In this document: positions 7,801 through 17,273 of the stretch, piece after piece
Numbering within the stretch: position 1 is the stretch's first letter
How the letters are laid out: every line of letters begins with the position of its first letter
Source: Ruminococcus sp.
GTDB taxonomy: Bacteria > Bacillota > Clostridia > Oscillospirales > Acutalibacteraceae
Direction: 5' to 3'
DNA length: 64,000 nucleotides
Assembly (NCBI GenBank): GCA_017404145.1
Contig: JAFRCW010000040.1
Location: 62,001-126,000 of the forward strand
The notes under the pieces: generated by a model
Databases searched by the model: none
What the model saw: only the letters and a program-made list of their open reading frames with translations
Told to the model about the DNA's origin: nothing
Program-made: the position numbers and the translations under genes

Positions 7801-8781
7801 TTATTGAAACGAAAAGGTTTCGGTATTAAAGATGTATTCGTTTTCGTCAAAGTCCTGCATATAAAAGCGGTGTTCCCCGTTGGCAGAGAACCGGACGATC
7901 CCCCGAAAGATCGAGAACCGTTCGTCCTGACACACGGGGGCTTCATACCCCTTTTCGTGATAGTCGGCAAAAGGTACTGCCTCCAGCGTTTCCGCCTCAC
8001 GCTCGGCTGCCGTCTTTCCGAAGTGAGCGAGCTTGGAGTAGCTGCCCTCGCTTCTGTCCCACGCGGGATCACAGTAGAAGTATTCTCCGTCATATTCGAA
8101 GAGGTTCCACATATGGCTGTCGCCTCTGGAGTGGATCGTACCGAATACCGAGAAGCAGTCAAGATCATACTGCAGCATCAGAAAGGTGAAAAGATAGGAG
8201 AATCCGTAGCACTTTGTCTCCTTTTGCTTCAGCGCGAGATAGACAGAGTCGCCGGGATAGCGCAGGTGAGAGTCTGTCAGCTCGGTCAGCTCGGTCGCGG
8301 CGTGGTCATAGTCCAGATACTCTGTTACCGCGTAGTAGAGCTTGAGGATCTTGTCGAGACGGGTATCCGTCTCTTCGCTGTCTTTGTTTAAAAGCGTAAG
8401 GATCGTGTCGTCCATCAAAGCGACGATCTCTTCCTGCTGTGCTTCGCTGTAGGCGTAGGAGAGGGAGAAGGAGCCGTCCGCATAGGAGAGATCGCTCAGC
8501 AGGAAGCCGTAGGGGTTTTCTCTGAGCAGTTCCTGATAGAACGCCGCGGTGTTCTCATCACAGGAGAGTCGGATCGAGGGCTCTCTTTTGAGCATACTGT
8601 TGACAAGCTTTTCGTAGTTTTCGTATTCTTTCTCACTCATCGCCGCCTGTTCGTCGGGTTCTGTGACAGCGTGACGGACAGCGGTGAGCGTTCCGTAATA
8701 TTCTGTTTTCGGTTTTTCACAGCCGCACAGCAGAGAGGGGAGCAGGATTGCGGCGATCAGAAGAAAAGCGATTCGTTTCAT
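7801..8781 (-). CDS. Lipoprotein with transglutaminase-like domain
   Basis: 326 residues. Lipoprotein signal MKRIAFLLIAAILLPSLLCGC with the lipobox Cys at 21. The central and C-terminal part has the papain-like transglutaminase triad in order: Cys in ETKCYGFSYLF, His in GDSHMWNLFEYDGEYFYCDP, and Asp in CDPAWD. Such proteins act outside the cell as cysteine proteases, cross-linking enzymes or non-catalytic binders. No ribosome-site problem at 8781. Neighbouring secreted dockerin genes suggest a cell-surface role. The substrate is unknown. Confidence 0.82.
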   Translation of the reverse strand: MKRIAFLLIAAILLPSLLCGCEKPKTEYYGTLTAVRHAVTEPDEQAAMSEKEYENYEKLVNSMLKREPSIRLSCDENTAAFYQELLRENPYGFLLSDLSYADGSFSLSYAYSEAQQEEIVALMDDTILTLLNKDSEETDTRLDKILKLYYAVTEYLDYDHAATELTELTDSHLRYPGDSVYLALKQKETKCYGFSYLFTFLMLQYDLDCFSVFGTIHSRGDSHMWNLFEYDGEYFYCDPAWDRSEGSYSKLAHFGKTAAEREAETLEAVPFADYHEKGYEAPVCQDERFSIFRGIVRFSANGEHRFYMQDFDENEYIFNTETFSFQ

Positions 8782-8796
8782 AGATTTTGGCTGAAA

Positions 8797-8819
8797 AAAA
8801 GCCTCCGGAAGGAGGCTTT
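8797..8819 (-). terminator. Terminator of the cohesin/dockerin gene
   Basis: AAAGCCTCC...GGAGGCTTT hairpin with T/A runs on both sides, located just past the stop at 8838 on the minus strand. Confidence 0.8.
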
Positions 8820-8837
8820 TCGTATTGTTGGGATCTC

Positions 8838-9662
8838 TTATGCCTGTTCAGACGCGAACACCGAAGCGCCGACGTTAAAGTTCGGGATACCGACTACGCT
8901 CGGTGTGTTGCCCGCCAAAAACTTTCTGACGCCCAGCGCGTCTTTCAGGGTCAGCTTTCCGTCAAGATCGGCGTCGGCGTGGGAGAGGGTGTAGGGATCT
9001 GAGGAGCCGGAGCAGATCTTCTGGATCAGGGTAGCGTCCTTGATGGTGACGTTCCAGTCGTCGTCGACATCGCCGATGATGTACTGCGCGGCTTCCAGAG
9101 AAGTGCTGACGCGGGGATTGACAGAGTCGTTGGGAATGCCGTTGTCAAAGATTTTTACGTCCGCAGTGTTGACCATATATTCGATTTCTGTCGAGATCGT
9201 TGCCTCGCCGGGAGCGAGCGCTTTAAAGCGGGCTTTCAGAAGAACACTGTTGTCTTTATCAAGCGCGGCAATACCCTTTGCTTTTGAGAAGTTAAAATAT
9301 ACAAAACCGTCGATCTCGGGGTTGACAACGACTGAGGCGCCCTTATTTGAAACCGTCGGGAGCATATAATCTTCATAATATAATTCAACGTTTCCTTTAT
9401 TATCAACTTCATATTCACCGAACAGGTCAACATCGAGCGCCTCGGGAGTATAACGAAGAGTGCCCTGCGTGTTGACGAGCTTATCGGCGCCGGCGTTGAC
9501 ATATATAGTGTAGAGAACATCCTGACCGACCTTAACGCTGACGGTGTGACCGAAGTCATCCATCACGGTAAGGGTATCTTCGGCGGATGCGGTAAAGGAG
9601 ACGATACAGCAAGCACAAACAACCATAACGATGCAAATCAAAATCGAAAGTAGTTTCTTCAT
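8838..9662 (-). CDS. Secreted protein with cohesin-like domain and C-terminal dockerin
   Basis: 274 residues. Signal peptide MKKLLSILICIVMVVCACCIVSFTASA. Residues about 30-190 form a cohesin-like beta sandwich (VSVKVGQDVLYTIYV, TQGTLRYTPEALDVD, LLKARFKALAPGEATI). The C-terminus is a dockerin-like pair: GDVDDDWNVTIKDATLIQKI and ADADLDGKLTLKDALGVRKF, with somewhat divergent Ca loops. A protein carrying both a cohesin-like and a dockerin module could act as an adaptor scaffold, or the first domain could be a carbohydrate-binding relative of cohesin. AGGTCTCTG-type upstream sequence gives a GGAGG-like site before 9662. Confidence 0.78.
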   Translation of the reverse strand: MKKLLSILICIVMVVCACCIVSFTASAEDTLTVMDDFGHTVSVKVGQDVLYTIYVNAGADKLVNTQGTLRYTPEALDVDLFGEYEVDNKGNVELYYEDYMLPTVSNKGASVVVNPEIDGFVYFNFSKAKGIAALDKDNSVLLKARFKALAPGEATISTEIEYMVNTADVKIFDNGIPNDSVNPRVSTSLEAAQYIIGDVDDDWNVTIKDATLIQKICSGSSDPYTLSHADADLDGKLTLKDALGVRKFLAGNTPSVVGIPNFNVGASVFASEQA

Positions 9663-9829
9663 CAGAGACCTCCGGTAAATAAATATTTCTAAGAGATTCT
9701 TAATCTATTATATTCTACATTAAAAATGACAATTTTGCAAGAGTTTTTTTCATTTTTGAAATATTTTTGAAAGATTCTCCAAAAAGAGGGGCGAAACAGT
9801 ATCGCTTCGCCCTTTCTGTGAAAACAGCA

Positions 9830-11461
9830 TCAGTTCTCCCGATAGGGAACGGAGCCGTCCATATTCATCAATTTCGCCTTGTATTTCTGGATTCTTGTCG
9901 CATCGAGCACGGTGACGACGCCGTCGTGATCCGCATCGGCGGCTTTGAGGTCGATCTTTTCTTCTTCTATCAGAGAAGCCTTATACTTTTGTATGGAGGT
10001 AGCGTCCATTACGGTGATAACCCCGTCAGAGTCCGCGTCGCCCAAAAGGTATTCGGGCTGATAGTCGATATAGTCCTCGGGGGAGGGAACAAAACCCATC
10101 GGCATAAAGCTTTGTATCCCATAACCCGATACGGTGGACTGATGATCCTTATAGAGCCAGTTGCCGTTTGTGTCTTTTATTTCGATCTCACAGCTGACAA
10201 GATCGTATCTGCCTTCGTCGGCGATCACCTCCACGGCTCCTTTAATGAGCGTCATACGCAGTCGGGTCTGGTCGACCTCGTCGTCGGTCGCGCCGTGACC
10301 GATACCGAAGAACGCTTTTGCCGCCGCTTGATCCTTGAGCGTATAGGAAAAATCTACCCTGCCCTCGGAGAAGGTGTAGCTCACATCGTACAGACTGCCG
10401 TATTCCTCGGAAGCGGGAGCGAAATCGATGCCCGAGACCGGATATTCCTTCAGCCCTTCGGCAAGACTGAGACCTTTGCTGTTATAAGTGACAGAGCCGG
10501 CGATCTCTCCGGGTATGGCGGGCAGCCATCCGGTCAGACCGAAAGAAAAAAACTGCCCCTTGAACGTCGGCTGGGAGCCGTACCACAGCTTGAAGTCCCA
10601 GTTGACCTGATCTCTTATTCCCAGATCTTCCAGACAGGTGTAGATCTGATAGGGCAGCAGCCCCAGTTCCTCCGCCTTTTCGTCAAGGATCTCCTGATCG
10701 GACTTGCCCGACTTTCTTGCGTCTTCCAGTTCGTAGAAGAGAAAATTCTTGAAACGTCCCTGAGGCGTGTCGTCAAAAACAGGCAGATCGGGGATATTGA
10801 TTGACAGATCGGATTCTTTGATCGCTTTGACGGCATCGATACGGGAAAGTCCGAGGGATTCGGCGGTTGCAAAGATTTTCAGTTGAATATCCTCATCGCT
10901 GTAGCCGTTGAAGCTGTTGATGTTTTTATTGATATAAGAAACCAGCATATCGTACGCGGGATAGGGAAAGCACTCGCCGTAGACGGTTCCGTTATTGGTG
11001 ATTTCTATGGCGGGACCGTTTATTTTTGGGTCTTGATGTTCCCAGTATACCATATATTCGGTACCGGAAGAAAACCGGCGGACGGTGCTCCCGGTTGCCT
11101 TGATGGTATCTCCTGCGCAGGAGGGATCTATCATCAGCGGATAGGCAGCGGTTTTGTTGTCGGAGTTTTTCATCACGATCCGGCAGGGCGATCCTTCTGT
11201 CATGGAAGAAAAGACCCCGCTCATATCGATCTGCAGAATCGATTCACCTGCGTTTGGCTGAATATAAGTATACATCAGCGCCGGTCCCATCACCTTTTCG
11301 AGTTCATAGTCCGTTACGTCTATGAAAAGGAGCGAGGCGTTTTTCCACCCCAGAGAAGCAAGGTCGACATAGATAAAAGAGTTGTTCTGTGCATTTGCAG
11401 GCAGGATAAGCATCGTTAAAAGCAGAGCAAATGTCAGTATTACGGCTGATATTTTTTTCAT
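9830..11461 (-). CDS. Large secreted dockerin protein
   Basis: 543 residues. The start at 11461 has CGGGAGGA upstream and gives signal peptide MKKISAVILTFALLLTMLILPANA; 40 codons of open frame upstream are discarded. Residues 25-140 hold a first beta-rich domain (FIYVDLASLGWKNASLLFIDV). The middle has a helical stretch with two alternating motifs (SLGLSRIDAVKAIKE and ELGLLPYQIYTCLE). A third region (GSVTYNSKGLSLAEGLKEYPV to VEVIADEGRYDLVSCEIEI) follows. The dockerin repeats are GDADSDGVITVMDATSIQKY and ADADHDGVVTVLDATRIQKY. No catalytic domain was recognised. It lies 61 bp downstream of the anti-sigma gene on the same strand. Confidence 0.82.
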   Translation of the reverse strand: MKKISAVILTFALLLTMLILPANAQNNSFIYVDLASLGWKNASLLFIDVTDYELEKVMGPALMYTYIQPNAGESILQIDMSGVFSSMTEGSPCRIVMKNSDNKTAAYPLMIDPSCAGDTIKATGSTVRRFSSGTEYMVYWEHQDPKINGPAIEITNNGTVYGECFPYPAYDMLVSYINKNINSFNGYSDEDIQLKIFATAESLGLSRIDAVKAIKESDLSINIPDLPVFDDTPQGRFKNFLFYELEDARKSGKSDQEILDEKAEELGLLPYQIYTCLEDLGIRDQVNWDFKLWYGSQPTFKGQFFSFGLTGWLPAIPGEIAGSVTYNSKGLSLAEGLKEYPVSGIDFAPASEEYGSLYDVSYTFSEGRVDFSYTLKDQAAAKAFFGIGHGATDDEVDQTRLRMTLIKGAVEVIADEGRYDLVSCEIEIKDTNGNWLYKDHQSTVSGYGIQSFMPMGFVPSPEDYIDYQPEYLLGDADSDGVITVMDATSIQKYKASLIEEEKIDLKAADADHDGVVTVLDATRIQKYKAKLMNMDGSVPYREN

Positions 11462-11522
11462 TTGGATTCCTCCCGGATTGAATAATTTCATTATAGTACA
11501 AAAGGCGGCAGTAAACAAACTG

Positions 11523-13082
11523 TCATTCAATTTTTGAAATGTTTTCCGTGTCGGAGCGGTTGAGACGGATGAACTCGGCATAGGGATAGAAATGACTCTG
11601 GTGCGTATCGTTAAAGTTCAGCGCTAACGAACTGCCGGAGAGGTAAGCGCTCGTAAAGCTCAGACTGTTGTAGGTCGTCCGGTCAGAATAATCATACTGC
11701 GGATAGACGATCAGCACCGCGGCGCAGTAGTTCTGATAGAATTCGTCCGAGAGCAGATCGCCGCCCCAAAAGCGCAGCTCGTCCGGCGCGTATTTCAGAG
11801 AGCTGTAGTCGGAGATCAGCTCCTCCATCTGCTCCTTGGAATAAACGACCGCCAGCTGTTCATGTGAGGATGAGGTCCAGCTGAGGATATCCACGCTGCC
11901 CAGCTTCTCTGCATAGAGCTTTTCTCCGTCCGTGCTGTCGGAGGATGTTGCGGTTTTTTTGAGCATAGCCGGCGTCTTTGCTTGTGTGGAGGGAGCGTTT
12001 GTATTTGATTCGCCCTGTGTTTCGGCGGGAGAGTTCTGTGAGCTGTCAGGCGCCGGTTCGTTTTGTTCAGAGCCGCTGTCTTCCGGTTCTGCCGGAGCGC
12101 TGTAGGAGGACGAGCCGTTTGACGAGGGGATCGGCAGCGGAGTAGATACCTTGTCCTCCCGATCATCGTCAGAGGCGGAGCCGCTTTTGATTTCTTTGAT
12201 CACACCGCCCGAGTATGCGTCGATCAGACACAGATAGGTGAAGGCGTTTGTTTTGATTTTGATCGTATAGTACAGCCCGTCCTGCGACGCGTCGAGAGAG
12301 TAGAAGAGGCTCAGGATATCCGACAGATCAACGCGGTATTCACGGATAGCAATATCCGCGGCGTTCTCCTGTGTGATCAGGGCGCTCTTGTCCGTCTCGC
12401 CCTCACAGAGGATGTCGGAGAACACCAGAGAATGCGCCTGTGCGATCAGGTTCAGTTCGCCCAGTGTAAGCCGGAGCAGATATTTCATCTCGCAGTCAGT
12501 CTGCGACGCGATCTCGGAGATCAGCTTTGCCTTGGCGCGGCTGATATGATGTTTTTCGGAAAGGGAGAGATATTCTTTCTCTTTGAGCTGTGTGGCAAGC
12601 AGCGCGGGTGTGATACCGGTTTTGTTCAGCGCGGCGCTGAGCGTGTTGACCGTCTCCGTCAAAGAGTCTCCCGTGCAGGATATCATCACGGTATTCTGCT
12701 GCGGAGTCAGCGAGCCTTTTTCTGTCAACAGGGAGGCGATTTTGCCGATCGCATCCTGCAGCGGCAGACCGGTGAAGTCTATGTTCTGCATGACCTGTCT
12801 GCCTCTGGTGGAATCCGCCTTACATAAAAGGATGCGGCCCTCTCGGTCCAGCGACAGCTCCAGTACAAAATCGGATTCTACCGTGACGGTCTCTGCGGGA
12901 CTCGACGCTGTATGGTTGAGGATCGGAGCCAGTACGGCGGAGGCAATCAGTATCAGTACCGCCGCGGCGACAGCCAGCCTGCGGATCGTATAAATACGGG
13001 TGTTTTTCGCGTCGGCGATATACTTCTCGGGAATCTCGCCGATCGCTTCGAGCAGGAGAAGCCCTCGTTTTTTATTCGTCAT
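11523..13082 (-). CDS. RsgI-like transmembrane anti-sigma factor
   Basis: 519 residues. A short cytoplasmic segment (1-33, LLEAIGEIPEKYIADA) of the kind that binds ECF sigma factors, one TM helix at 34-55, then an RsgI-like middle domain (about 68-215: DFVLELSLDREGRILLCK, GLPLQDAIGKI, ISRAKAKLISEI). A Ser/Pro/Gln-rich linker (about 310-385) and an unrecognised C-terminal sensor domain (about 390-519) with many Tyr residues follow. It overlaps the sigma gene by 11 bp. In cellulosome-producing clostridia RsgI proteins sense polysaccharide outside the cell and release a sigma factor; here the C-terminal domain would be the sensor. The fold assignment is by motif only. Confidence 0.78.
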   Translation of the reverse strand: MTNKKRGLLLLEAIGEIPEKYIADAKNTRIYTIRRLAVAAAVLILIASAVLAPILNHTASSPAETVTVESDFVLELSLDREGRILLCKADSTRGRQVMQNIDFTGLPLQDAIGKIASLLTEKGSLTPQQNTVMISCTGDSLTETVNTLSAALNKTGITPALLATQLKEKEYLSLSEKHHISRAKAKLISEIASQTDCEMKYLLRLTLGELNLIAQAHSLVFSDILCEGETDKSALITQENAADIAIREYRVDLSDILSLFYSLDASQDGLYYTIKIKTNAFTYLCLIDAYSGGVIKEIKSGSASDDDREDKVSTPLPIPSSNGSSSYSAPAEPEDSGSEQNEPAPDSSQNSPAETQGESNTNAPSTQAKTPAMLKKTATSSDSTDGEKLYAEKLGSVDILSWTSSSHEQLAVVYSKEQMEELISDYSSLKYAPDELRFWGGDLLSDEFYQNYCAAVLIVYPQYDYSDRTTYNSLSFTSAYLSGSSLALNFNDTHQSHFYPYAEFIRLNRSDTENISKIE

Positions 13083-13638
13083 GGAAGAATCCCTCCTTGA
13101 TCAAAAACAGGCGAAGCTGTTCGCGGGTCTTTTCCAGAGAGCGGTAGACCCTGCTGCGGGAGAACTTGAACTCCTTGACGATGTCGTCTACGGTATCGAG
13201 ATAGAAGTAGCGGCAGACGAAGATCCTCCGGTCGGTGGCTCTGAGCGTTTCTACGAACCTCTCGATCAGTTCGCCCAGTTCCTTTGCTTCTATATCCTCG
13301 CTGACCGAGCTTCTGTCGGGAATACATTCGTTCAGCTCATCCAGCGCGAGCGCGGTCGCTTCGGGATATCGCTTTTTCGCTTTGTGATATCTAAGCCTGT
13401 TCATGCTCAGCCTCCTTGTGATCTTGCCTAAAAAAGCAGAAAGAATCTCAGGCCTGTGGGGCGGGATCGACTCCCAGGCTTCGACATAGGTATCGTTGAC
13501 GGCTTCTTCGCTGTCTTCGACAGAGTTCAGGATATGATAGGCTATCTGATAGCAGTAGCCTCCGTACTTTGACTGTGTTTCTTCCACGGCGCGCTCATCA
13601 CGGGAGAAATACAGCTCTATGATCTTTTTATCATCCAC
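13072..13638 (-). CDS. ECF-type RNA polymerase sigma factor
   Basis: 188 residues. Region 2 contains YQIAYHILNSVEDSEEAVNDTYVEAWESIPPH and region 4 contains TDRRIFVCRYFYLDTVDDIVKEF followed by a helix-turn-helix FSRSRVYRSLEKTREQL. The gene precedes and overlaps the RsgI-like anti-sigma gene, the standard arrangement of an ECF sigma/anti-sigma operon. Flanking dockerin genes on the same strand (9830, 13804) are the likely regulon. The C-terminus ends KEGFFHDE. Confidence 0.9.
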   Translation of the reverse strand: MDDKKIIELYFSRDERAVEETQSKYGGYCYQIAYHILNSVEDSEEAVNDTYVEAWESIPPHRPEILSAFLGKITRRLSMNRLRYHKAKKRYPEATALALDELNECIPDRSSVSEDIEAKELGELIERFVETLRATDRRIFVCRYFYLDTVDDIVKEFKFSRSRVYRSLEKTREQLRLFLIKEGFFHDE

Positions 13639-13760
13639 AATTTTGTTCCTTATCTTTCGTTAAGTTTTCCTTTTGATTTTCCCTTTCACCTATATAGTAA
13701 CGAAAAATCAAAAAAATTCCCGCTTTTTTCAAAAATTATTTAAAAACTTTCAAAAGAAAA

Positions 13761-13785
13761 GCAGACGCGGGTTTACCGCGTCTGC
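13761..13785 (-). terminator. Terminator of the CotH-dockerin gene
   Basis: GCAGACGCGG/CCGCGTCTGC perfect 10-bp stem followed on the minus strand by TTTTCTTTT. Confidence 0.88.
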
Positions 13786-13803
13786 CGAGCAATAAATTTA
13801 GGA

Positions 13804-16800
13804 TCAGAGAATGGGGATCAGGCTTGCGAGCCACTTCTGGATGCGGGTCGCGTCGAGTACGGTGACATAGCCGTCTCCGTCGGTATCGGCGAGTTTCATC
13901 TGCAGCTCGTTCAGAGTCAGGAGAGAAGCGAGATTCTTCTGGATCGCGGTCGCGTCGATCACGGAGACAACGCCGTCGAGGTCGACGTCGCCTTTCTTAT
14001 ATTCCTGCTCTCCCGATTTTTTGCCTTTGACGACAATGTAGTTGAGCGCCAGCTCGCCGCCGGAGGGCTTCTCGGAGACGTCGCCGCCGGAGACGGTCGT
14101 GGTAGACGTCGGGGTGAGCTTCAGATAGAGTGTATCCGCCTTGAGGTTTTTGGGCAGCGCGACATTGTCAAAGTACGCGGTGAGCACCTTTCTGTTTGCC
14201 GCAGTGACGGTCGCGACCGCGCCGTCTAAAGCGGTAAAGCTCTCGCCGTCTGTCGAATAGGAGAGCTGCCACGAGGCGGGACAGCGGTTAGAGCCCGCGA
14301 GATAAGCCGTAAAGCTGAATTCCTCATAGTCCTTTGCGGGAACGGTGAAGAGCAGATACGGAGAGCCCCACAGGTTCTTGGAGCCTGCCGCCATGATCGG
14401 TACCGTCGCCGTACCGGTGACGCCGTATTCGGGCGCGCTCCATTCTAATGCCCTTGCTTTTTCGCCGTCTACCGAAAGCGTGAGCGTACCGCTGCCGGTC
14501 GTCGCCTGATAGCCGTCGTCGGCGTTGCCGTATTCGGTGAGCTTGTCGCCTTCTGTCTTGCCGTCGGAATCAAAGACCCACGCCGCGATCGCTCCGTTGA
14601 GGTCAACATCAACGGGAGGCTCGGTAGGCGCTTCGGTAGGCGCATCGGTGGGCGCTTCGGTAGCGGGCTCTGTAGGAGGTTCGGACGGTGTATAATTCGA
14701 GATATACTGCGAGGAGATCCACGCCGCTCTGGAGTTGAGCCAGTCGATCATATAGTCATACTGACCGTCAAAGGTGTACTGGTCATAGTTGGTGGCGTTT
14801 TTGTCGGCGGCAACGCTGACGCCCGTTACCTGATGATACTGATTATAGGTATAGGTCGCGGTGATTTTCTTTAGAGAGGAGTGGTCGGCGATCCAGCTGG
14901 TATTGGTGACCAGCTCCCAGATGTCGTAGTTCATATCCGCGGAGCCTCTGAGATAATCGCTGTAGACGTCAGAGGAGTAGAGGTAGGGGCTTTCGTCATC
15001 GGTACCGTTGAGCTTTTCGATCGCGGGGAGGAAGTCCTCGAACCATACGCGATAGACTTCGTTCATTACAACGGACTGCTTCGCTGCCGTGGCGAGGAAA
15101 TTCGGACCCGAGTAGCCGCCCTTGAGGGTAGAGAACCATCCCGAGGGCAGGGTATAGTCGTTGACGCCCATTCTTCTGAGGTCACTCGCTACGCCGTTGG
15201 CGTTGCCCAGAGAGTTGTCATAGTCCCATACCGGAGAGGCGAAGAATTTGTAGCTGCCGTTTTGATCGGGCTTATAGACAAAGAAGAACGAGCCTGCGCC
15301 GGAGTCCCAGTTTTTGCCCAGCTCATTGATGAGATAGACCTTTGCCAGAGAATTGATGTCGATATAGTCGTCGAGGTCTTCGGCATTAGAAGTCAGCTTA
15401 GACCACATTGTGTTGTATTTGTTCTTGACATAGCCGCGCACATACGGCAGGTTGGGATCGTCTGACGCCGGTTCGGGAGCTTTGAGAGTCAGTCTTGCGT
15501 CGGAATTGGTCGTGAAAGAGATATCGTCCTCGGAGGGAGAGGGGTCGATCTCGATGACGAAGGAATAATTTTCCTTGGTTTTTCCTGTATCGGGATCGAC
15601 ATAATCATCGGGATCTACGTCACTGATCAAAGCGTTCTTGCCCGCTTCGATCTTCTGGCACATCTGGTAGGAGCCCCAGTAGACGCCGTTGACATAGAAG
15701 TCGATAAAGCGGGAGTCGGAGGCGTAGGGGACGTCCACCTGATCCGCCATATCAAAGAGGATGCGGTTTCTCGCCAGCGCCGCGTCTTGGAAGTTGGAGA
15801 CAAGGGAGAACTTCTTGGTCTTGGGCATACCCGCGACCGATACTGCGGATTGGAAGGTGACGTTAAAGCCCTTCTTGTCGGCGTTCCACGAGGTGTTGCC
15901 TCTGCCCTTGATCTTTTTGATGTCGCTGACAGTGACCGCGCCGTTGTGATCGGAAAACGCGCCGGTCGCCGCAGCGGAGTTTTCCTTGGAGTCGGTCAGA
16001 TAGGTCATCAGATCCTTGCCGTCAAAGGACGCGGGATTGTTGATAAAGAGCGCCGCTTCTGCGGTAGAGAACTTGAAAGTCAGGTTAGCGGTTGAGGAGC
16101 CGACAGAGGCGGTATAGTTTCGTCCCGCCTGCGGCTTGAACTTGGCGGTACCCATCGAGGGAATAACGAGGTTCTCAATAGTGACTGCTGCGGAGAAGGT
16201 GTTATAGAGCGTGATCTCGTCGCCTTCCTTAACGGAGGACGGGAGGAAGAAGGTATAGCCCGAGGAGGAGGGACCGTCGGCTTCGATCCACGACTCCGTG
16301 TTGAGATCGCCTGTACCCGCGAACGCGTAGAGGCTGTCCTGCTTTGCCGAGCTGAACGCGAAGGAGCCTACGGTCAGGGTCTTGATATCGGAAGCGGCGC
16401 CGAGGACTTTGCCGTTGTTATCGGTAGCGGTAACCACACCGAAGAAGGTATAAGAGCCGTCTGCTGCGGGTGTGAAAGAGGCGGTGGCGGTTTTGCTCAG
16501 TTCGGTGGTGCCGTTTTGAATCGAATAAGCGATGTTCGCGCCCTGCGCCGGAGTATCGAGCGTCAGGGTGATATCGACGGCTTCGCCCGCTTCAACCTTA
16601 TCCTTGCTGAGGGAGAGCGTCGCCTTGAGGTCAAGATCGTATTTTATGGAGAGAAAGCCGGAGTTTTCCCAGTCGGTGACGACCGCGACGTTTGTGCCTT
16701 TTCTGTAGTTCTCATAGGTGACGGCGACGGAGCTGTTCCAGAGCTTTTCCGCGTTGCCGCGCCAGAAGCGCATCACGGTCTTGCCCGCGTCGGCGTCGGT

Positions 16801-17097
16801 GACGGTATATTTGTAGAGCGTGTTGTTCTCTACGGTCTCGACGCCGGTTTTGGGGTCGTATTTGGTCTTATCCGCGTCGGCGATCACAATCGACTGATTA
16901 TTGTTGTCCGCGCGGGAGTATTCGGTGAAGTTGACGTACAGGGTGCTGTTCTGCGCCCAAGTGGACGGATTGGAGATTTGCAGATAGATGACGTCGCCTG
17001 CGGCAAAGCCGTCCGCGGCGGACGCCGAGATCCCGCCGGCGAATACCGCCGAGAGGATCATCAAAAGCGCGAGGGAAAGGGAAAGAGCCTTTTTCAT
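13804..17097 (-). CDS. Secreted CotH-kinase protein with dockerin
   Basis: 1097 residues. ATG 17097 follows AGGAGG. Signal peptide MKKALSLSLALLMILSAVFAGGISASA. N-terminal beta domains (30-350) include an Ig-like/CBM-type stretch. A CotH-type protein kinase-like domain spans about 360-760, with KIKGRGNTSWNADKKGF, ARNRILFDMADQV, VNGVYWGSYQMCQKIE and SPVWDYDNSLGN. A PTEPATEAPTDAP linker, a galactose-binding-like domain (about 850-1015) and a dockerin (GDVDLDGVVSVIDATAIQKN / ADTDGDGYVTVLDATRIQKW) follow. CotH domains phosphorylate proteins in spore coats and are frequent in cellulosomal proteins, where their target is unknown. Confidence 0.88.
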   Translation of the reverse strand: MKKALSLSLALLMILSAVFAGGISASAADGFAAGDVIYLQISNPSTWAQNSTLYVNFTEYSRADNNNQSIVIADADKTKYDPKTGVETVENNTLYKYTVTDADAGKTVMRFWRGNAEKLWNSSVAVTYENYRKGTNVAVVTDWENSGFLSIKYDLDLKATLSLSKDKVEAGEAVDITLTLDTPAQGANIAYSIQNGTTELSKTATASFTPAADGSYTFFGVVTATDNNGKVLGAASDIKTLTVGSFAFSSAKQDSLYAFAGTGDLNTESWIEADGPSSSGYTFFLPSSVKEGDEITLYNTFSAAVTIENLVIPSMGTAKFKPQAGRNYTASVGSSTANLTFKFSTAEAALFINNPASFDGKDLMTYLTDSKENSAAATGAFSDHNGAVTVSDIKKIKGRGNTSWNADKKGFNVTFQSAVSVAGMPKTKKFSLVSNFQDAALARNRILFDMADQVDVPYASDSRFIDFYVNGVYWGSYQMCQKIEAGKNALISDVDPDDYVDPDTGKTKENYSFVIEIDPSPSEDDISFTTNSDARLTLKAPEPASDDPNLPYVRGYVKNKYNTMWSKLTSNAEDLDDYIDINSLAKVYLINELGKNWDSGAGSFFFVYKPDQNGSYKFFASPVWDYDNSLGNANGVASDLRRMGVNDYTLPSGWFSTLKGGYSGPNFLATAAKQSVVMNEVYRVWFEDFLPAIEKLNGTDDESPYLYSSDVYSDYLRGSADMNYDIWELVTNTSWIADHSSLKKITATYTYNQYHQVTGVSVAADKNATNYDQYTFDGQYDYMIDWLNSRAAWISSQYISNYTPSEPPTEPATEAPTDAPTEAPTEPPVDVDLNGAIAAWVFDSDGKTEGDKLTEYGNADDGYQATTGSGTLTLSVDGEKARALEWSAPEYGVTGTATVPIMAAGSKNLWGSPYLLFTVPAKDYEEFSFTAYLAGSNRCPASWQLSYSTDGESFTALDGAVATVTAANRKVLTAYFDNVALPKNLKADTLYLKLTPTSTTTVSGGDVSEKPSGGELALNYIVVKGKKSGEQEYKKGDVDLDGVVSVIDATAIQKNLASLLTLNELQMKLADTDGDGYVTVLDATRIQKWLASLIPIL

Positions 17098-17257
17098 AGG
17101 GGGTGCCTCCTTGTTTCCGAATTCTAATATATTTTATCAAATATATTTATTCACTTTATATTGTACTGGAAACAGAGGCTTTTATCTAGTGGATAATATA
17201 GCCAAATTTGGACAACTCTTTTTGGTAAAAAAAACGAGAAAAAATTTTCAAAAACTT

Positions 17258-17273
17258 CGAACAAACATTTGCG
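17258..17273. promoter_or_regulatory. Candidate LexA (SOS) box overlapping the lexA -35
   Basis: CGAACAAACATTTGCG partly matches the Gram-positive SOS box CGAAC-N4-GTTCG (first half perfect, second half degenerate). It overlaps the -35 of the lexA promoter, as expected for autorepression. Confidence 0.4.

Noticed and set aside
9767-10804. 345-residue plus-strand ORF opposite the dockerin gene
   Set aside because: Antisense to a gene with signal peptide and dockerin; no ribosome site or recognisable domain.
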